From: an uncultured Bacteroidales bacterium
GTDB taxonomy: Bacteria; Bacteroidota; Bacteroidia; Bacteroidales; Bacteroidaceae
NCBI GenBank assembly: GCA_902789725.1
Contig: CADAPC010000023.1
Coordinates: 62,001-126,000 of the forward strand
Length of the DNA stretch: 64,000 nt
Direction: 5' to 3'
The translations under genes and the position numbers were made by a program. Shown in pieces: positions 18,326 to 27,683 of this stretch. The notes beneath the pieces were generated by a model. That model did not search any database and was not told the origin of the DNA. It worked only from the letters and a program-made list of their open reading frames with translations. Each line of letters starts with the position of its first letter. Position 1 is the stretch's first letter.

Positions 18326-18360
18326 AAAAGGGCTGACTTCCTCGTCGGAGCCAGCCCTTT
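18326..18360 (-). terminator. Terminator of the acyl-CoA dehydrogenase operon (GGGCTGACTTC family)
   Basis: AAAAGGGCTGACTTC with GGAGCCAGCCCTTTT: a 15-position stem with one mismatch and one wobble, U-rich on both strands. It is 20 bp past the dehydrogenase stop and closely resembles the orphan hairpin at 11626-11659. Confidence 0.8.
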
Positions 18361-18380
18361 TATTATAATATGTGTGTATC

Positions 18381-20090
18381 TTATTCCTGCACGTAGCTTG
18401 CCAGCTCGTCCACATTGAGCGCGTGGATGTAGTTGCAGTGCTTGGCTACTTCGCTCTCGGCATAGTTGATGAAGACGGTGAGCGACTTGCCGAAGAGCTC
18501 GGGGGCGCGCTGTGTGTCTTGCAAGAGCAAGTGCGACATGATGACGTAGGCTGTCATTTCGTAGAGCTTGCGGGCGCAGAGGTCGAGGAAATCTTGATTA
18601 CCTGGCTCCTTGGCCTTGTCAATGCAAGCGGAGAGCTTCTCGTTCATGGCCTTGATGCGCTCTGCGTAGGCAGCATACTCTGCAGCCACTGGTTCTGCCT
18701 CGAAATCCTTGATGACATTGGCGTAGAAACCTGATGTGATGTAGCGGATGGCGGCTACGGTTTGGAGCTGCGTGGTGCCCTCGTAGATGGACATGATGCG
18801 GGCATCGCGATAAACGCGCTGGCACTTGTACTCCAGCATGAAACCTGAACCGCCATGCACCTGGATGGAGTCGTAGGCCGACTCGTTGGCGAACTCGGAA
18901 TTCATGCCCTTGGCCAGCGGCGTGAAGGCATCGGCGAGCTTTGAGTACTTCTTGAACTCGTCGCGCTCCTCGGGGGTGAGTTTGCGCTCTTTGCTGATGT
19001 CGTCGAGTGCCTTATAGATATCCACATAGCGGGCTGTCATGTAGAGGAGTGAACGACCAGCGTCAAGTTTGGCCTTGATGCGGCTAATCATGTCATAGAC
19101 AGCCGGGAAGTGGATAATTTCCTTGCCGAACTGCTTGCGGTCGCGGGCGTAGTTGATGGCCTCTTCGTAGGCAGCCTGTTCGGCACCTACCGACTGAGAA
19201 GCAATGCCCAGACGAGCACCGTTCATCAACCCCATTACGTACTTGATGAGACCAAGTTTCTCCGAACCGCACAGCTCGGCCTTGGCATTCTTATAGACGA
19301 GTTCGCAAGTGGGGCTGCCATGAATGCCCAGTTTGTTCTCAATGCGGCGCACGTTCACTCCACCGTTGCGCTTGTCGTAGATGAACATGGACAGGCCACG
19401 TCCATCGCGAGTGCCTTCTACTGAACGAGCCAGCACAAGGTGGATGTCGGCATCGCCGTTGGTGATGAAGCGCTTCACACCGTTCAGGCGCCAGCAATTC
19501 TCCTTCTCATCGAAGGTGGCCTTGAGCATCACGGACTGAAGGTCGGAACCTGCGTCAGGCTCAGTCAAGTCCATCGACATGGTCTCGCCGGCGCAAACAC
19601 GAGGAATGTAACGCTTGCGCTGGTCTTCGTCACCAAACTCATAGAGGGTCTCGATACAGTCTTGGAGCGACCAGATGTTTTCGAAGCCTGCATCCCCCTC
19701 GGCGATGATTTCGTTGGCAGCGGTGTAAACCACGTTAGGCAGGTTGAGGCCGCCGTAACGACGTGGCATGGTCATGCCGCAGAGTCCTGCCTTGATGGTG
19801 GCATCGAGGTTTTCGTAGGTCTTGCTGGCATAGCGCACACGGCCGTTCTCGCAGTGGGGGCCTTCGGCATCAACTTCCTCAGAGTTGGGACCGATGATGT
19901 TGGCGTTGATGTCGCCTGTGATTTCGAGCAGGCTGTCATAGTTCTCCTGTGCATCCTCATAGTCCTTGGGTGCATAGTCGTACTGACCGTAGTCAGCATA
20001 ATTGCGTTCCTTGAGTTCAACAATACGCTGCATCAGTGGATGCTGCATGTGAAACTTTATCTCAGGAACATCGGTATAGGAATTTGCCAT
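18381..20090 (-). CDS. Acyl-CoA dehydrogenase
   Basis: 569 residues, longer than the ~380 of butyryl-CoA dehydrogenase and matching the subfamily with an added C-terminal helical domain. Seen: an N-terminal helical domain, a flavin-binding middle domain (TMSMDLTEPDAGSDLQSVML, then NGVKRFITNGDADIHLVLAR), a C-terminal helical domain (ARLGIASQSVGAEQAAYEEA, then YARDRKQFGKEI) and the usual YEGTTQLQ motif. It oxidises acyl-CoA to enoyl-CoA, or works in the reverse direction, with the electron-transfer flavoprotein as partner. The etfA stop is 2 bp upstream of its start, so etfB-etfA-dehydrogenase form one operon. Substrate chain length cannot be told from sequence. Confidence 0.92.
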   Translation of the reverse strand: MANSYTDVPEIKFHMQHPLMQRIVELKERNYADYGQYDYAPKDYEDAQENYDSLLEITGDINANIIGPNSEEVDAEGPHCENGRVRYASKTYENLDATIKAGLCGMTMPRRYGGLNLPNVVYTAANEIIAEGDAGFENIWSLQDCIETLYEFGDEDQRKRYIPRVCAGETMSMDLTEPDAGSDLQSVMLKATFDEKENCWRLNGVKRFITNGDADIHLVLARSVEGTRDGRGLSMFIYDKRNGGVNVRRIENKLGIHGSPTCELVYKNAKAELCGSEKLGLIKYVMGLMNGARLGIASQSVGAEQAAYEEAINYARDRKQFGKEIIHFPAVYDMISRIKAKLDAGRSLLYMTARYVDIYKALDDISKERKLTPEERDEFKKYSKLADAFTPLAKGMNSEFANESAYDSIQVHGGSGFMLEYKCQRVYRDARIMSIYEGTTQLQTVAAIRYITSGFYANVIKDFEAEPVAAEYAAYAERIKAMNEKLSACIDKAKEPGNQDFLDLCARKLYEMTAYVIMSHLLLQDTQRAPELFGKSLTVFINYAESEVAKHCNYIHALNVDELASYVQE

Positions 20091-20092
20091 GG

Positions 20093-21133
20093 TTATTTCG
20101 AGTTCTTTTTGTAGTACTTAATGAGTTTTGGCACAACCTCTTCGATGGTGCCGTTGATGATGTAGTCGGCAATTTGGTTGATAGGAGCCTGGGGGTCGGA
20201 GTTGATGGAGATGATGATACCTGAGTCCTTCATGCCTGCCACGTGTTGGATGGCACCCGAGATGCCGCAAGCAATATAGACTTTAGGACGAACAGTGGTG
20301 CCTGTCTGGCCAATCTGTCGGTCATGGTCAATCCAACCAGCATCGACTGCTGCACGACTGGCACCCACTTCGGCATGAAGTTCTTTGGCGAGTTCGAAGA
20401 GGAGGTTGAAACCTTCCGGACCACCTACGCCATAACCACCAGCGATGACAATGGGAGCACCTTTGAGATTGTGCTTAGCTTTCTCCACGTGACGGTCGAG
20501 CACCTTCACCACATAGTCGGTGAGAGGGATGTACTTGGCCACGTCGTGCTTCACCACTTCACCCTTGTAGTTCTCGTCGAGGATTTCCTTCTTCATCACA
20601 CCGTCGCGAACGGTTGCCATTTGTGGACGATGTTCGGGGTTGACAATCGTAGCGATGATGGAGCCACCGAAGGCTGGACGAATCTGATAGAGTTGGTCTT
20701 CGTAGTGCTTATCAACCAAATTGCCCTCAGCATCCTTCACCTTCATGTCGAACGAGCCAATCTCCAACTGTGTGCAGTCGGCTGTCAGACCAGAGTGGAG
20801 TGCGGAAGACACACGAGGACCAAGGTCGCGGCCGATGACGGTGGCGCCCAAGAGGCAAATCTGAGGTTGCTCTTCCTTGAAGAGGTTTACCACTGCGGAA
20901 GTATGTGGCAGGGAGGTGTAAGGGAAAAGTTTCTCGTCGTCGAAGATGTGTACCCGGTCTACTCCATAAGGAACGACCTGTTTCTCAACACCATCGAGAC
21001 CCGAGCCAATGAGTACGGCTTCCAACTGTACACCAAGTTGGTTGGCAAGTTTGCGCCCCTTGGTGCAAAGTTCCAAACTTACATCGGCAACCTTGTTGCC
21101 TTCGAGTTCACAATATACAAATACGTTGTTCAT
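20093..21133 (-). CDS. etfA: Electron transfer flavoprotein alpha subunit
   Basis: 346 residues. The N-terminal domain (about 1-190) is followed by the FAD-binding C-terminal domain with the family signature [20 protein letters not shown], then [15 protein letters not shown] and [20 protein letters not shown]. With EtfB it carries electrons between the acyl-CoA dehydrogenase and the respiratory or ferredoxin/NAD pool. The start codon overlaps the etfB stop by one base (TAATG), so translation is probably coupled. Whether this is an electron-bifurcating ETF was not resolved. Confidence 0.95.
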   Translation of the reverse strand: MNNVFVYCELEGNKVADVSLELCTKGRKLANQLGVQLEAVLIGSGLDGVEKQVVPYGVDRVHIFDDEKLFPYTSLPHTSAVVNLFKEEQPQICLLGATVIGRDLGPRVSSALHSGLTADCTQLEIGSFDMKVKDAEGNLVDKHYEDQLYQIRPAFGGSIIATIVNPEHRPQMATVRDGVMKKEILDENYKGEVVKHDVAKYIPLTDYVVKVLDRHVEKAKHNLKGAPIVIAGGYGVGGPEGFNLLFELAKELHAEVGASRAAVDAGWIDHDRQIGQTGTTVRPKVYIACGISGAIQHVAGMKDSGIIISINSDPQAPINQIADYIINGTIEEVVPKLIKYYKKNSK

Positions 21134-21942
21134 TATCCGATAGTGTTTGATTCCATGAGTTCAACAATCAGACTTTCAACATCTGCGTCTGAAGCAGTGA
21201 GAGTCTTGTTTTCCTTGGCCTTGAAGACGATGCTCTTCACGGCCTTCACGTTGGTGGGAGAACCAGCCTTGCCTATCTGGGCTGGGTCGGCTTCAATGTC
21301 GGCGGCACCCCAAGTGGTGAACTCGCGGTTCTTGTTGGCCCACACGCGCTTCACGTTGCGCACACGGCAGGGAGCGGCACTACCGTTCACTGTCACCACA
21401 ATGGGCAGCGGACCTTCCACCGTTTCTACGCCGCCGTCGATGTGGCGCTTGGCAACAATCTTCTTGGCTTCCTTGTCGAGCGAGAGGATTTCTTCGGTGT
21501 AGGTGATTTGAGTAAGCCCCAGCTTTTCAGCCACCTGCGGACCCACCTGAGCGGTGTCGCCGTCAATGGCCTGACGTCCGCAGAGGATGATGTCGTAGTC
21601 GCCCACTTTCTTGATGGCTTGAGCCAGTGTGTAGCTGGTGGCCAGTGTGTCGGCACCGCCAAGAGGACGGTCTGAAATCAGAATACCTTCGTCAGCACCA
21701 CGGTAGATGCCTTCTTTCAGCACCTCGGCTGCCTTAGGCAGACCCATGGTGAGCATGGTGATAGTGGAACCTGGGTTAGCGTCCTTCAAGCGCAGTGCCT
21801 GCTCAAGGGCGTTCAAGTCCTCAGGGTTGAACACCGCGGGCAGTGCGGCACGGTTCACTGTTCCCTCAGGAGTCATCGCGTCAGGACCGACGTTACGTGT
21901 GTCGGGCACCTGTTTTGCGAGCACAATAATTTTCAAACTCAT
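21133..21942 (-). CDS. etfB: Electron transfer flavoprotein beta subunit
   Basis: 269 residues from the ATG at 21940-21942 (MSLKIIVLAKQVPDTRN), the usual EtfB start; the frame extends 13 codons upstream, but those residues are not conserved-looking. Features: the nucleotide-binding segment (GGADTLATSYTLAQAIKKVG, then DIILCGRQAIDGDTAQVGPQ) and the EtfB signature AKKIVAKRHIDGGVETVEGP. First gene of the operon, with a promoter at 22025-22054. Confidence 0.95.
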   Translation of the reverse strand: MSLKIIVLAKQVPDTRNVGPDAMTPEGTVNRAALPAVFNPEDLNALEQALRLKDANPGSTITMLTMGLPKAAEVLKEGIYRGADEGILISDRPLGGADTLATSYTLAQAIKKVGDYDIILCGRQAIDGDTAQVGPQVAEKLGLTQITYTEEILSLDKEAKKIVAKRHIDGGVETVEGPLPIVVTVNGSAAPCRVRNVKRVWANKNREFTTWGAADIEADPAQIGKAGSPTNVKAVKSIVFKAKENKTLTASDADVESLIVELMESNTIG

Positions 21943-22024
21943 AGTTAATGTATTGGTTGTTTTTGGGTATGTATTGTTCAATACGGTTAGCCTTGTCCTT
22001 TGCAGGGCAAGCAGTAAGCGGTTG

Positions 22025-22054
22025 CAAATTTACGACATTTTTTCTGTACCACAA
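22025..22054 (-). promoter_or_regulatory. Promoter of etfB-etfA-acyl-CoA dehydrogenase
   Basis: Minus-strand TTG (22052-22054), 19-bp spacer, TAAATTTG (22025-22032). Leader of about 78 nt to etfB. Confidence 0.75.
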
Positions 22055-22158
22055 TGAAATGGAGGCTTTTTATTGCTCACTGACGGGAAAAGAGTGCAAA
22101 AACGAAAGGTTTTTGAGGGTCTGACGTGCTCCCTCCATGATAAAAATGGGGTTGGGGT

Positions 22159-24180
22159 TCAGAGTGGATCGACATCGTAATAGATGTTGAGGCTCTTGGC
22201 GGCAGGGATGGCGAGAATTTGTTGCTGAAGGGTCAGCAGGGCTTGGCGCACCTGATCGGTGGGGGCATTGAGTTCCATTTTAAGCATGAGCTTACGTATG
22301 TAGAGCGACTGAATGCGTGCCACAGGTGGGCGGTCGGGACCCAAAACGCGGTCACCAAAGATGGCTCGCAGACGCTGGCTCATCTCGTGTGCCAAATGGT
22401 CGAGCAGGTGGTCGTCGCGGTGGCGAAGGTAGATGTAAATGAGCCGCTGGAAGGGTGGGTAATGGAAAAGTTGGCGCTCCTGCATTTGGGTGTAGAACAT
22501 CTGCCGATAGTCGCCTTGTGTGATTTGGCGAATGATGTCGCTGTCGGCCGATCGAGTTTGGAGGATGACAAGACCTGGGGTGTTGTTGCGTCCTGCTCGT
22601 CCAGCCACTTGACTGAGGGTCTGGAAGGTGCGTTCGTAGCTGCGGAAATCAGGCAGATTGAGCATGGTGTCGGCATCCAGTATGCCCACCACCGACACGT
22701 TGTCGAAGTCCAAGCCCTTGGTCACCATTTGGGTGCCAATCAGAATGTCGGCGCGATGGGCGGCGAAGTCAGCGATGATGTTCTCATGCTGATGGCGGGT
22801 TTTGGCTGTGTCAAGGTCCATGCGCAGCGTGGTGGCTCCTTCGAAAAGTTTCTGAATTTGCTCTTCCACCTTTTCTGTGCCCACGCCCACGTCGGTGAAT
22901 TTGCTTTCTTCGCAGGCTGGACAGCGTTCGGGTATGTGTGTGGTGTAGCCGCAATAGTGGCAGGTGAGGGTAGAGGTCTTCTTGTGGAGCGTGAGGGTCA
23001 CGTCGCAATGGGGGCATCGGGGCACCCATCCGCATTGGCGGCACTCGATGAAGGAGGAGAAGCCTCGGCGGTTTTGGAAAAGGATGATTTGTTCCTTGCG
23101 GTCGAGGGCTGTCTGCATCACTTCGATAAGGCGTGGGGAAAAGGCTCCTCGCATGAGGCGTTTCCGCTTGGCTTCTTTGGTATCTACCACTTCGATGGTG
23201 GGCAGTTGCATGTTGCGATAGCGCTGGGTGAGCTGCACGTAGCCATAGCGTCCTTTTCGTGCCCAGTGGTAAATTTCGAACGAGGGGGTGGCGGTGCCGA
23301 GCAGGGTCTTGGCCCCAAACATGTGTGCAAGCATGAGTGCCGCATTGCGAGCATGATAGCGAGGGGCTGGCTCTTGCTGCTTGTAACTTTGTTCGTGCTC
23401 TTCATCAACGATGACAAGTCCAAGATTCTGAAAAGGGAGGAAAATGCTGGAGCGCACACCGAGGACGAGCTGGTAGGGCATAGAGGATGTCTGCCGCTTA
23501 TAGACCTCGAGGCGCTGCACGTCGGTGAACTTGGAGTGATAGACACCCATGTTGTCGCCAAACACCAGGCGCAAGCGTTCTGTGATTTGGGTGGTAAGAG
23601 CTATTTCTGGTAGGAGGTAGAGTACTTGCTTGCCGACTGTTAAGTATTTGTCGATGAGATGAATGTAAATTTCCGTCTTGCCCGAAGAGGTGACTCCATG
23701 GAGGAGAGTGACGTTTTTGTCGCGGAAGGATTGCTCAATCTCGCCCATTGCTTGTTGTTGGGCGGGGTTGAGGAAGTGGGAAATGGTCGGTTCGCCAAGG
23801 AGCATGCTGTCTGAGCGTGCCTTGCGTTTGCGAGTCGATTCGCGCAGTGCCTCCAGGTCTTTAGGCTTCATGGCTCCGGGTAAGGCGGCTTTCATCACGT
23901 CACCGAGGGGGCACATGTAGTAATGGGCAATCCACTGCCAGAAGGCAAACTGATGTTCGTTAACTACGGGTGAATCGTCGAGAATCTCGATGATTTCCTT
24001 CATTTCCACACCCTGTGGGGCATTAGTGTGGGTGCGCAGCACGATGCCTGTGTAAATTTTGTTTTTGCCAAATGGCACAACAACTCGACAGCCTCTCAAA
24101 TCTCGTGCGGTTTGGTGGGTGGGCGGAACGAGATAAGTGAAGCTGTCGAAAGGTATAGGAAGGATAATGTCGGCGAACAT
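22159..24180 (-). CDS. priA: Primosomal protein N' (replication restart helicase), compact form
   Basis: 673 residues. Order: the 3'-DNA-binding domain (MFADIILPIPFDSFTYLVPP, to about 105), helicase with Walker A GVTSSGKTEIY and the DEEH box (VIVDEEHEQSYKQ), a zinc-binding insert with paired cysteines (CRQCGWVPRCPHCDVTL, CHYCGY, CPAC), helicase motifs VTKGLDFDNV and QVAGRAGR, and the C-terminal domain. It reloads the replisome at stalled forks. The segment between the 3'-DNA-binding domain and Walker A is only about 50 residues, so the winged-helix domain usually found there appears to be absent; most PriA proteins are 730-820 residues. No frameshift is visible and the reading frame is clean. 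Confidence 0.93.
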   Translation of the reverse strand: MFADIILPIPFDSFTYLVPPTHQTARDLRGCRVVVPFGKNKIYTGIVLRTHTNAPQGVEMKEIIEILDDSPVVNEHQFAFWQWIAHYYMCPLGDVMKAALPGAMKPKDLEALRESTRKRKARSDSMLLGEPTISHFLNPAQQQAMGEIEQSFRDKNVTLLHGVTSSGKTEIYIHLIDKYLTVGKQVLYLLPEIALTTQITERLRLVFGDNMGVYHSKFTDVQRLEVYKRQTSSMPYQLVLGVRSSIFLPFQNLGLVIVDEEHEQSYKQQEPAPRYHARNAALMLAHMFGAKTLLGTATPSFEIYHWARKGRYGYVQLTQRYRNMQLPTIEVVDTKEAKRKRLMRGAFSPRLIEVMQTALDRKEQIILFQNRRGFSSFIECRQCGWVPRCPHCDVTLTLHKKTSTLTCHYCGYTTHIPERCPACEESKFTDVGVGTEKVEEQIQKLFEGATTLRMDLDTAKTRHQHENIIADFAAHRADILIGTQMVTKGLDFDNVSVVGILDADTMLNLPDFRSYERTFQTLSQVAGRAGRNNTPGLVILQTRSADSDIIRQITQGDYRQMFYTQMQERQLFHYPPFQRLIYIYLRHRDDHLLDHLAHEMSQRLRAIFGDRVLGPDRPPVARIQSLYIRKLMLKMELNAPTDQVRQALLTLQQQILAIPAAKSLNIYYDVDPL

Positions 24181-24235
24181 AGAGTGGGGTGCGATGGCAT
24201 CGTGTCAGGGTGACCGATGTCGGTTGACCCTTGAG

Positions 24236-24859
24236 TTAGAAAATGTAAGTCAGAGAAATCTGGTGAGTGTTGTTTCTCAACTTGCCTTTGACGGCATTGG
24301 TGGCTGTGCCGATGACGGTGGTTTCGGCAGTTTTGCCTAAGCCGATGTTGAAATTGTAGCCAATGCGGACGTGCTTGAGGACGGTAGCACCAGCACCTAC
24401 ATTCAAAGAAAACTCTGATTTCTTCAGTTCCCAATCTTGGTTAATGTTTGCAGGTTTCCAGTTGCGGTCGCCTACATTCCAAGAGAATTGAGGACCTGCG
24501 GCAAAATAAACGCTGGCGAGGCTGCTGAGGCCGATGGTGTATTTCACGTTGACGGGGATGTCGATGTAGTGGAGGGTCTTGTTGGCTTCTGCGCCATTCT
24601 CTTCGAGACCAATGACCTTGTTGTCGTAGAGGACTGCGATGTCGGCTCCAAGGCCAGCGAGAGGAATGGTGAAATCGGCTGTTACACCAGCAAAGAAACC
24701 TGTGCGGTTCTTGCTGTCGAGATTAGCATTGACATTTTTCAAGTTAACATTGTCAACATTAAGACCTGCTTTGATACCGAACTTCATCTGTGCCTGTGAG
24801 GGCAGTGCGAATGTGAAAGCTGCTACGATGACAGCGAGACTCAGAATGTTCTTTTTCAT
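24236..24859 (-). CDS. Small outer-membrane beta-barrel protein (PorT/OmpA-barrel-like)
   Basis: 207 residues from the ATG at 24857-24859, which begins a clear signal peptide (MKKNILSLAVIVAAFTFALP, then SQAQ). The long in-frame extension to 25279 is not plausible coding sequence. The mature part has alternating strands and ends in an aromatic residue (HQISLTYIF), the usual C-terminal strand of outer-membrane barrels. It fits the 'outer membrane beta-barrel' family around PorT. Ligand and role are unknown. It diverges from mraZ and lies upstream of priA on the same strand, 55 bp away. Confidence 0.78.
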   Translation of the reverse strand: MKKNILSLAVIVAAFTFALPSQAQMKFGIKAGLNVDNVNLKNVNANLDSKNRTGFFAGVTADFTIPLAGLGADIAVLYDNKVIGLEENGAEANKTLHYIDIPVNVKYTIGLSSLASVYFAAGPQFSWNVGDRNWKPANINQDWELKKSEFSLNVGAGATVLKHVRIGYNFNIGLGKTAETTVIGTATNAVKGKLRNNTHQISLTYIF

Positions 24860-25337
24860 ACTTTTAGGGGTTATTTGTAGTGAATAGATAATGAATTTGT
24901 TGCAAAGTAAATACTTTTTTCTTGAATAAAGAAATATTTTTGCTAAAAAAGTGAAGGGGCACGATAGAAATGATGTGGGGACAAGTTCTTTATTAGCGAT
25001 ATGGCTCATGTTGATGGAGTGAATCTGCTCCTTTGTGTGGAGGGGGAAGAGAAGAATGGAAAGAAGGAAACTCGTAATGGTTGGACGGTGGAACGTGAAA
25101 AATGGCGTAATTGTACATTCCGACTTTACAAAACATATATTCCCCCACCGTATAGATAAAATTATATTTTGTTGGTAATCATTGGTGTATGTACTTATTA
25201 ACACCTTTGTTAATAATTTTTTTTGAAAAAAATCGATAAATAGTGGGGGATTGTGGGGAATTTCTGTATATTTGCACATTATTTAATAAAAGCGACTCGG
25301 AAAAGGGTTGAAAATCAGTTAAACTATTAGTTCAAAT
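24860..25337. other. Divergent intergenic region between outer-membrane barrel and mraZ
   Basis: 478 bp with no gene. It holds a weak -7-like box for the barrel gene near 24901-24909 and the dcw promoter near 25267. The stretch 25130-25280 is very A/T-rich. No conserved RNA element was recognised. Confidence 0.5.
25267..25274 (+). promoter_or_regulatory. -7 box of the dcw cluster promoter
   Basis: TATATTTG matches TAnnTTTG; no good -33 is visible. It lies 64 bp before the mraZ start and is the only strong candidate for the head of the cluster. Confidence 0.6.
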
Positions 25338-25805
25338 ATGCACTATCGATTCATAGGTGATTATCCAGCAAAGACGGATGCGAAAGGGCGGGTGTTTCTG
25401 CCTGCAGCATTTCGGAAAGTGCTTGAAGCGGAAGAGGAAAAGAGCCTCGTCTTGCGCAAGGACGTTTTCCAGAAGTGTCTGGTGCTGTATCCTGAATCGG
25501 TGTGGAACGAACAGTTGGACGGTCTGCGCAGCCAAGTGGATCAGTGGAACAGCCGCGAGCAGATGGCGTTGAGGCGTTTTGAGGCCGATGCCGAGCCAAT
25601 TGAACTGGACAAGAATGGCCGTTTGCTGATTTCGAAGAGGAAGTTGCAGTATGCTGGCATCGAGAGTGATGTGCGTTTTCTGGCGATGGTTGATAGAATT
25701 GAGATTTGGAATAAGGAAGCGTTGGAAGAGGCGCTGGATAGCAGTGTTGATTTGGGCGACGAGATGGAAGCCTTGTTTAGTAAGCCTCGCGAGGGCCAAA
25801 AATGA
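25338..25805 (+). CDS. mraZ: MraZ, transcriptional regulator of the dcw cluster
   Basis: 155 residues, the usual length. Two AbrB-like swapped-hairpin halves are visible: YPAKTDAKGRVFLPAAFRK (about 9-27) and the second copy with the DKNGRLLIS motif (about 93-101). In other bacteria MraZ binds repeats in front of its own gene and controls the cluster. First gene; its stop overlaps the rsmH start (ATGA). Confidence 0.95.
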   Translation: MHYRFIGDYPAKTDAKGRVFLPAAFRKVLEAEEEKSLVLRKDVFQKCLVLYPESVWNEQLDGLRSQVDQWNSREQMALRRFEADAEPIELDKNGRLLISKRKLQYAGIESDVRFLAMVDRIEIWNKEALEEALDSSVDLGDEMEALFSKPREGQK

Positions 25806-26779
25806 TGGGGAGGGTTGATGTTATGCTGAATCAAGAGATTGGAATGGCGCAAGGTGGTGTATATCATGTGCCGGTACTGTTGCAGGAGAGTGTGGACGGG
25901 CTGAATATAGGAGTGGGCGGCTGTTTTGTGGATGTAACTTTTGGTGGCGGCGGGCATAGTAGGGAGATTCTTTCTCGGTTGGACAAGGACGGACACTTGT
26001 TTGGTTTTGATCAGGATGCCGATGCGGAGCAAAATGCAGCGGGACTGGATGCAGGAGAGGAAGAAGGCACGAAGCGGTTCACGTTTGTGAGGAGCAATTT
26101 TCGGTTTCTGAAAAATTTCCTGAAATATTATGGGGTGGAACAGATTGATGGGTTGCTGGCTGATTTGGGCGTGAGTTCTCATCATTTTGATGACAGTGAG
26201 CGTGGTTTTTCATTCCGTTTTGATGGGAAGTTGGACATGCGAATGAATCAGCGCGCCGGACGAACGGCTGCGGATGTGGTGAACACCTTTGGCGAAAAAG
26301 AGTTGGCAGACGTTTTTTATCTGTACGGAGAGTTGAAGCAGAGCCGGAAACTGGCATCGGCTATCGTGAAAGCAAGGCAGATGAAAAGCATTGAAACGAT
26401 AGGCGATTTTGTGGAGGTAGTGAAGCCTTTCTTCCGGAGTGAGCGAGAGAAGAAAGATATGGCGAAGGTGTTTCAGGCATTGCGAATTGAGGTGAATCAT
26501 GAGATGGATGCTCTGCGTGACATGCTGAAGGGGGCGACTGAAATGCTGCGACCAGGCGGGCGGTTGGTAGTAATAACTTACCATTCTTTGGAAGATCGAA
26601 TGGTGAAGAACTTGATGAAGACGGGCAATGTGGAGGGTCATGAGGAGAAGGATTTCTTCGGCAGGGTGGAGGCTCCGTTCAAGTTGGTGAATAGGCAAGT
26701 GATTGTCCCAAGCGATGAGGAAATGGAGCGAAACCCAAGAAGCCGTAGCGCAAAATTAAGAATTGCTGAAAAAATTTGA
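25802..26779 (+). CDS. rsmH: 16S rRNA (cytosine-1402-N4)-methyltransferase
   Basis: 325 residues. The SAM-binding motif DVTFGGGGHSREIL lies near the N-terminus, followed by the family motifs GLLADLGVSSHHFDDSERGF and VITYHSLEDRMVKN and the C-terminal NPRSRSAKLRIAEK. It methylates C1402 of 16S rRNA. It overlaps mraZ by 4 nt; later Met codons (25823 or 25844) are possible starts, since the first eight residues are not typical. Confidence 0.95.
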   Translation: MMGRVDVMLNQEIGMAQGGVYHVPVLLQESVDGLNIGVGGCFVDVTFGGGGHSREILSRLDKDGHLFGFDQDADAEQNAAGLDAGEEEGTKRFTFVRSNFRFLKNFLKYYGVEQIDGLLADLGVSSHHFDDSERGFSFRFDGKLDMRMNQRAGRTAADVVNTFGEKELADVFYLYGELKQSRKLASAIVKARQMKSIETIGDFVEVVKPFFRSEREKKDMAKVFQALRIEVNHEMDALRDMLKGATEMLRPGGRLVVITYHSLEDRMVKNLMKTGNVEGHEEKDFFGRVEAPFKLVNRQVIVPSDEEMERNPRSRSAKLRIAEKI

Positions 26780-26939
26780 GAATTGGCGCAAAGAGTTGAT
26801 TGTTTGTGAGAAAATTTGAGAAAAAGACTAATTGATATCCACGCCTTGAAGATGGCGATAAAGTGAGTTCTATTCGATTTACACATTATTTAAATTAAAG
26901 AAAAGGCTTGAAGATTAGGGCCGAAAGGGAGGGAACCTT

Positions 26940-27683
26940 ATGTCAAAGAAAGAAGAGAAGGGAAATGTGATGCAGGAGGAGTCGGGGATGACTCTTCCTG
27001 ATGATGCTGGACAGGATCATGAACTGAATTTGGAGGGGGAACAAAATGAGGAAAAGAAAAAAGAAGAAGAGGAGGCAATAGAAGCCATCCGTAAGTTTAC
27101 TAACGAGGATGATGATGAACTGAGCGAACTTTCAATCAAATCGATTTTGGGTGGTGACTTTCTCATGAGCAAGTTCATGATTAAGCAAATCATGTTTGTG
27201 GTTTTTTGTGTTGCTCTGATGCTGATTTATACGGGTAACCGTTATGATAGTCAGCAGGATGCTGTTTTGATTGATAGCTTGAGGGGACGCTTGCAGGATG
27301 TGAAGTATAATGTGCTGACTCAATCGAGCGAGCTGATGAACCTGACGAGGCAGTCGAATGTAGAGAAACGATTGCGCGAAACACCTGACAGTTTGCTGCA
27401 TAATTCAATCACTCCGCCTTATCTGATTAAGGGAGGAAACGGAAAATCGGCATCAAAAGAAAGCAAGATAGAGGAAGTGGTGGTGGATTCAGCTATACTG
27501 ATTGAACAGATGAACGAAACTGATGAAGAGGAAGAAGGAACGGAGACGAAGGAGAAGGCGAGTGGTCCGGCCTCGTCTGACACACAAACTTCAGCGGACA
27601 GGCAGAGGGCGACGGGAGCTAATGGCGAGCCTCCTGTGGAAGATGTAAAAAAGGTGGAAACTGGTAAAACTAAAGGACAATGA
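26940..27683 (+). CDS. ftsL: FtsL-like division protein with long acidic N- and C-terminal tails
   Basis: 247 residues. The core is a single transmembrane helix (FMIKQIMFVVFCVALMLIYT, about 81-100) followed by a coiled-coil stretch (QDAVLIDSLRGRLQDVKYNV, then LTQSSELMNLTRQSNVEKRL), the pattern of Bacteroidota FtsL. The position between rsmH and ftsI is the conserved ftsL slot. The unusual parts are a Glu-rich cytoplasmic tail of about 75 residues and a periplasmic tail of about 95 residues rich in Glu, Ser, Thr and Lys. Typical FtsL is near 100-130 residues. It overlaps ftsI by 4 nt. FtsL with FtsB/FtsQ activates the septal synthase. Confidence 0.85.
   Translation: MSKKEEKGNVMQEESGMTLPDDAGQDHELNLEGEQNEEKKKEEEEAIEAIRKFTNEDDDELSELSIKSILGGDFLMSKFMIKQIMFVVFCVALMLIYTGNRYDSQQDAVLIDSLRGRLQDVKYNVLTQSSELMNLTRQSNVEKRLRETPDSLLHNSITPPYLIKGGNGKSASKESKIEEVVVDSAILIEQMNETDEEEEGTETKEKASGPASSDTQTSADRQRATGANGEPPVEDVKKVETGKTKGQ

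Noticed and set aside
11473-18360. Integrative element with integrase and att sites
   Set aside because: No integrase, relaxase or transposase gene lies in or beside the island; only repeats and hairpins bracket it.
24860-25279. N-terminal extension of the outer-membrane barrel
   Set aside because: The signal peptide starts at 24859; the upstream codons are ordinary A/T-rich intergenic sequence and cover the dcw promoter.
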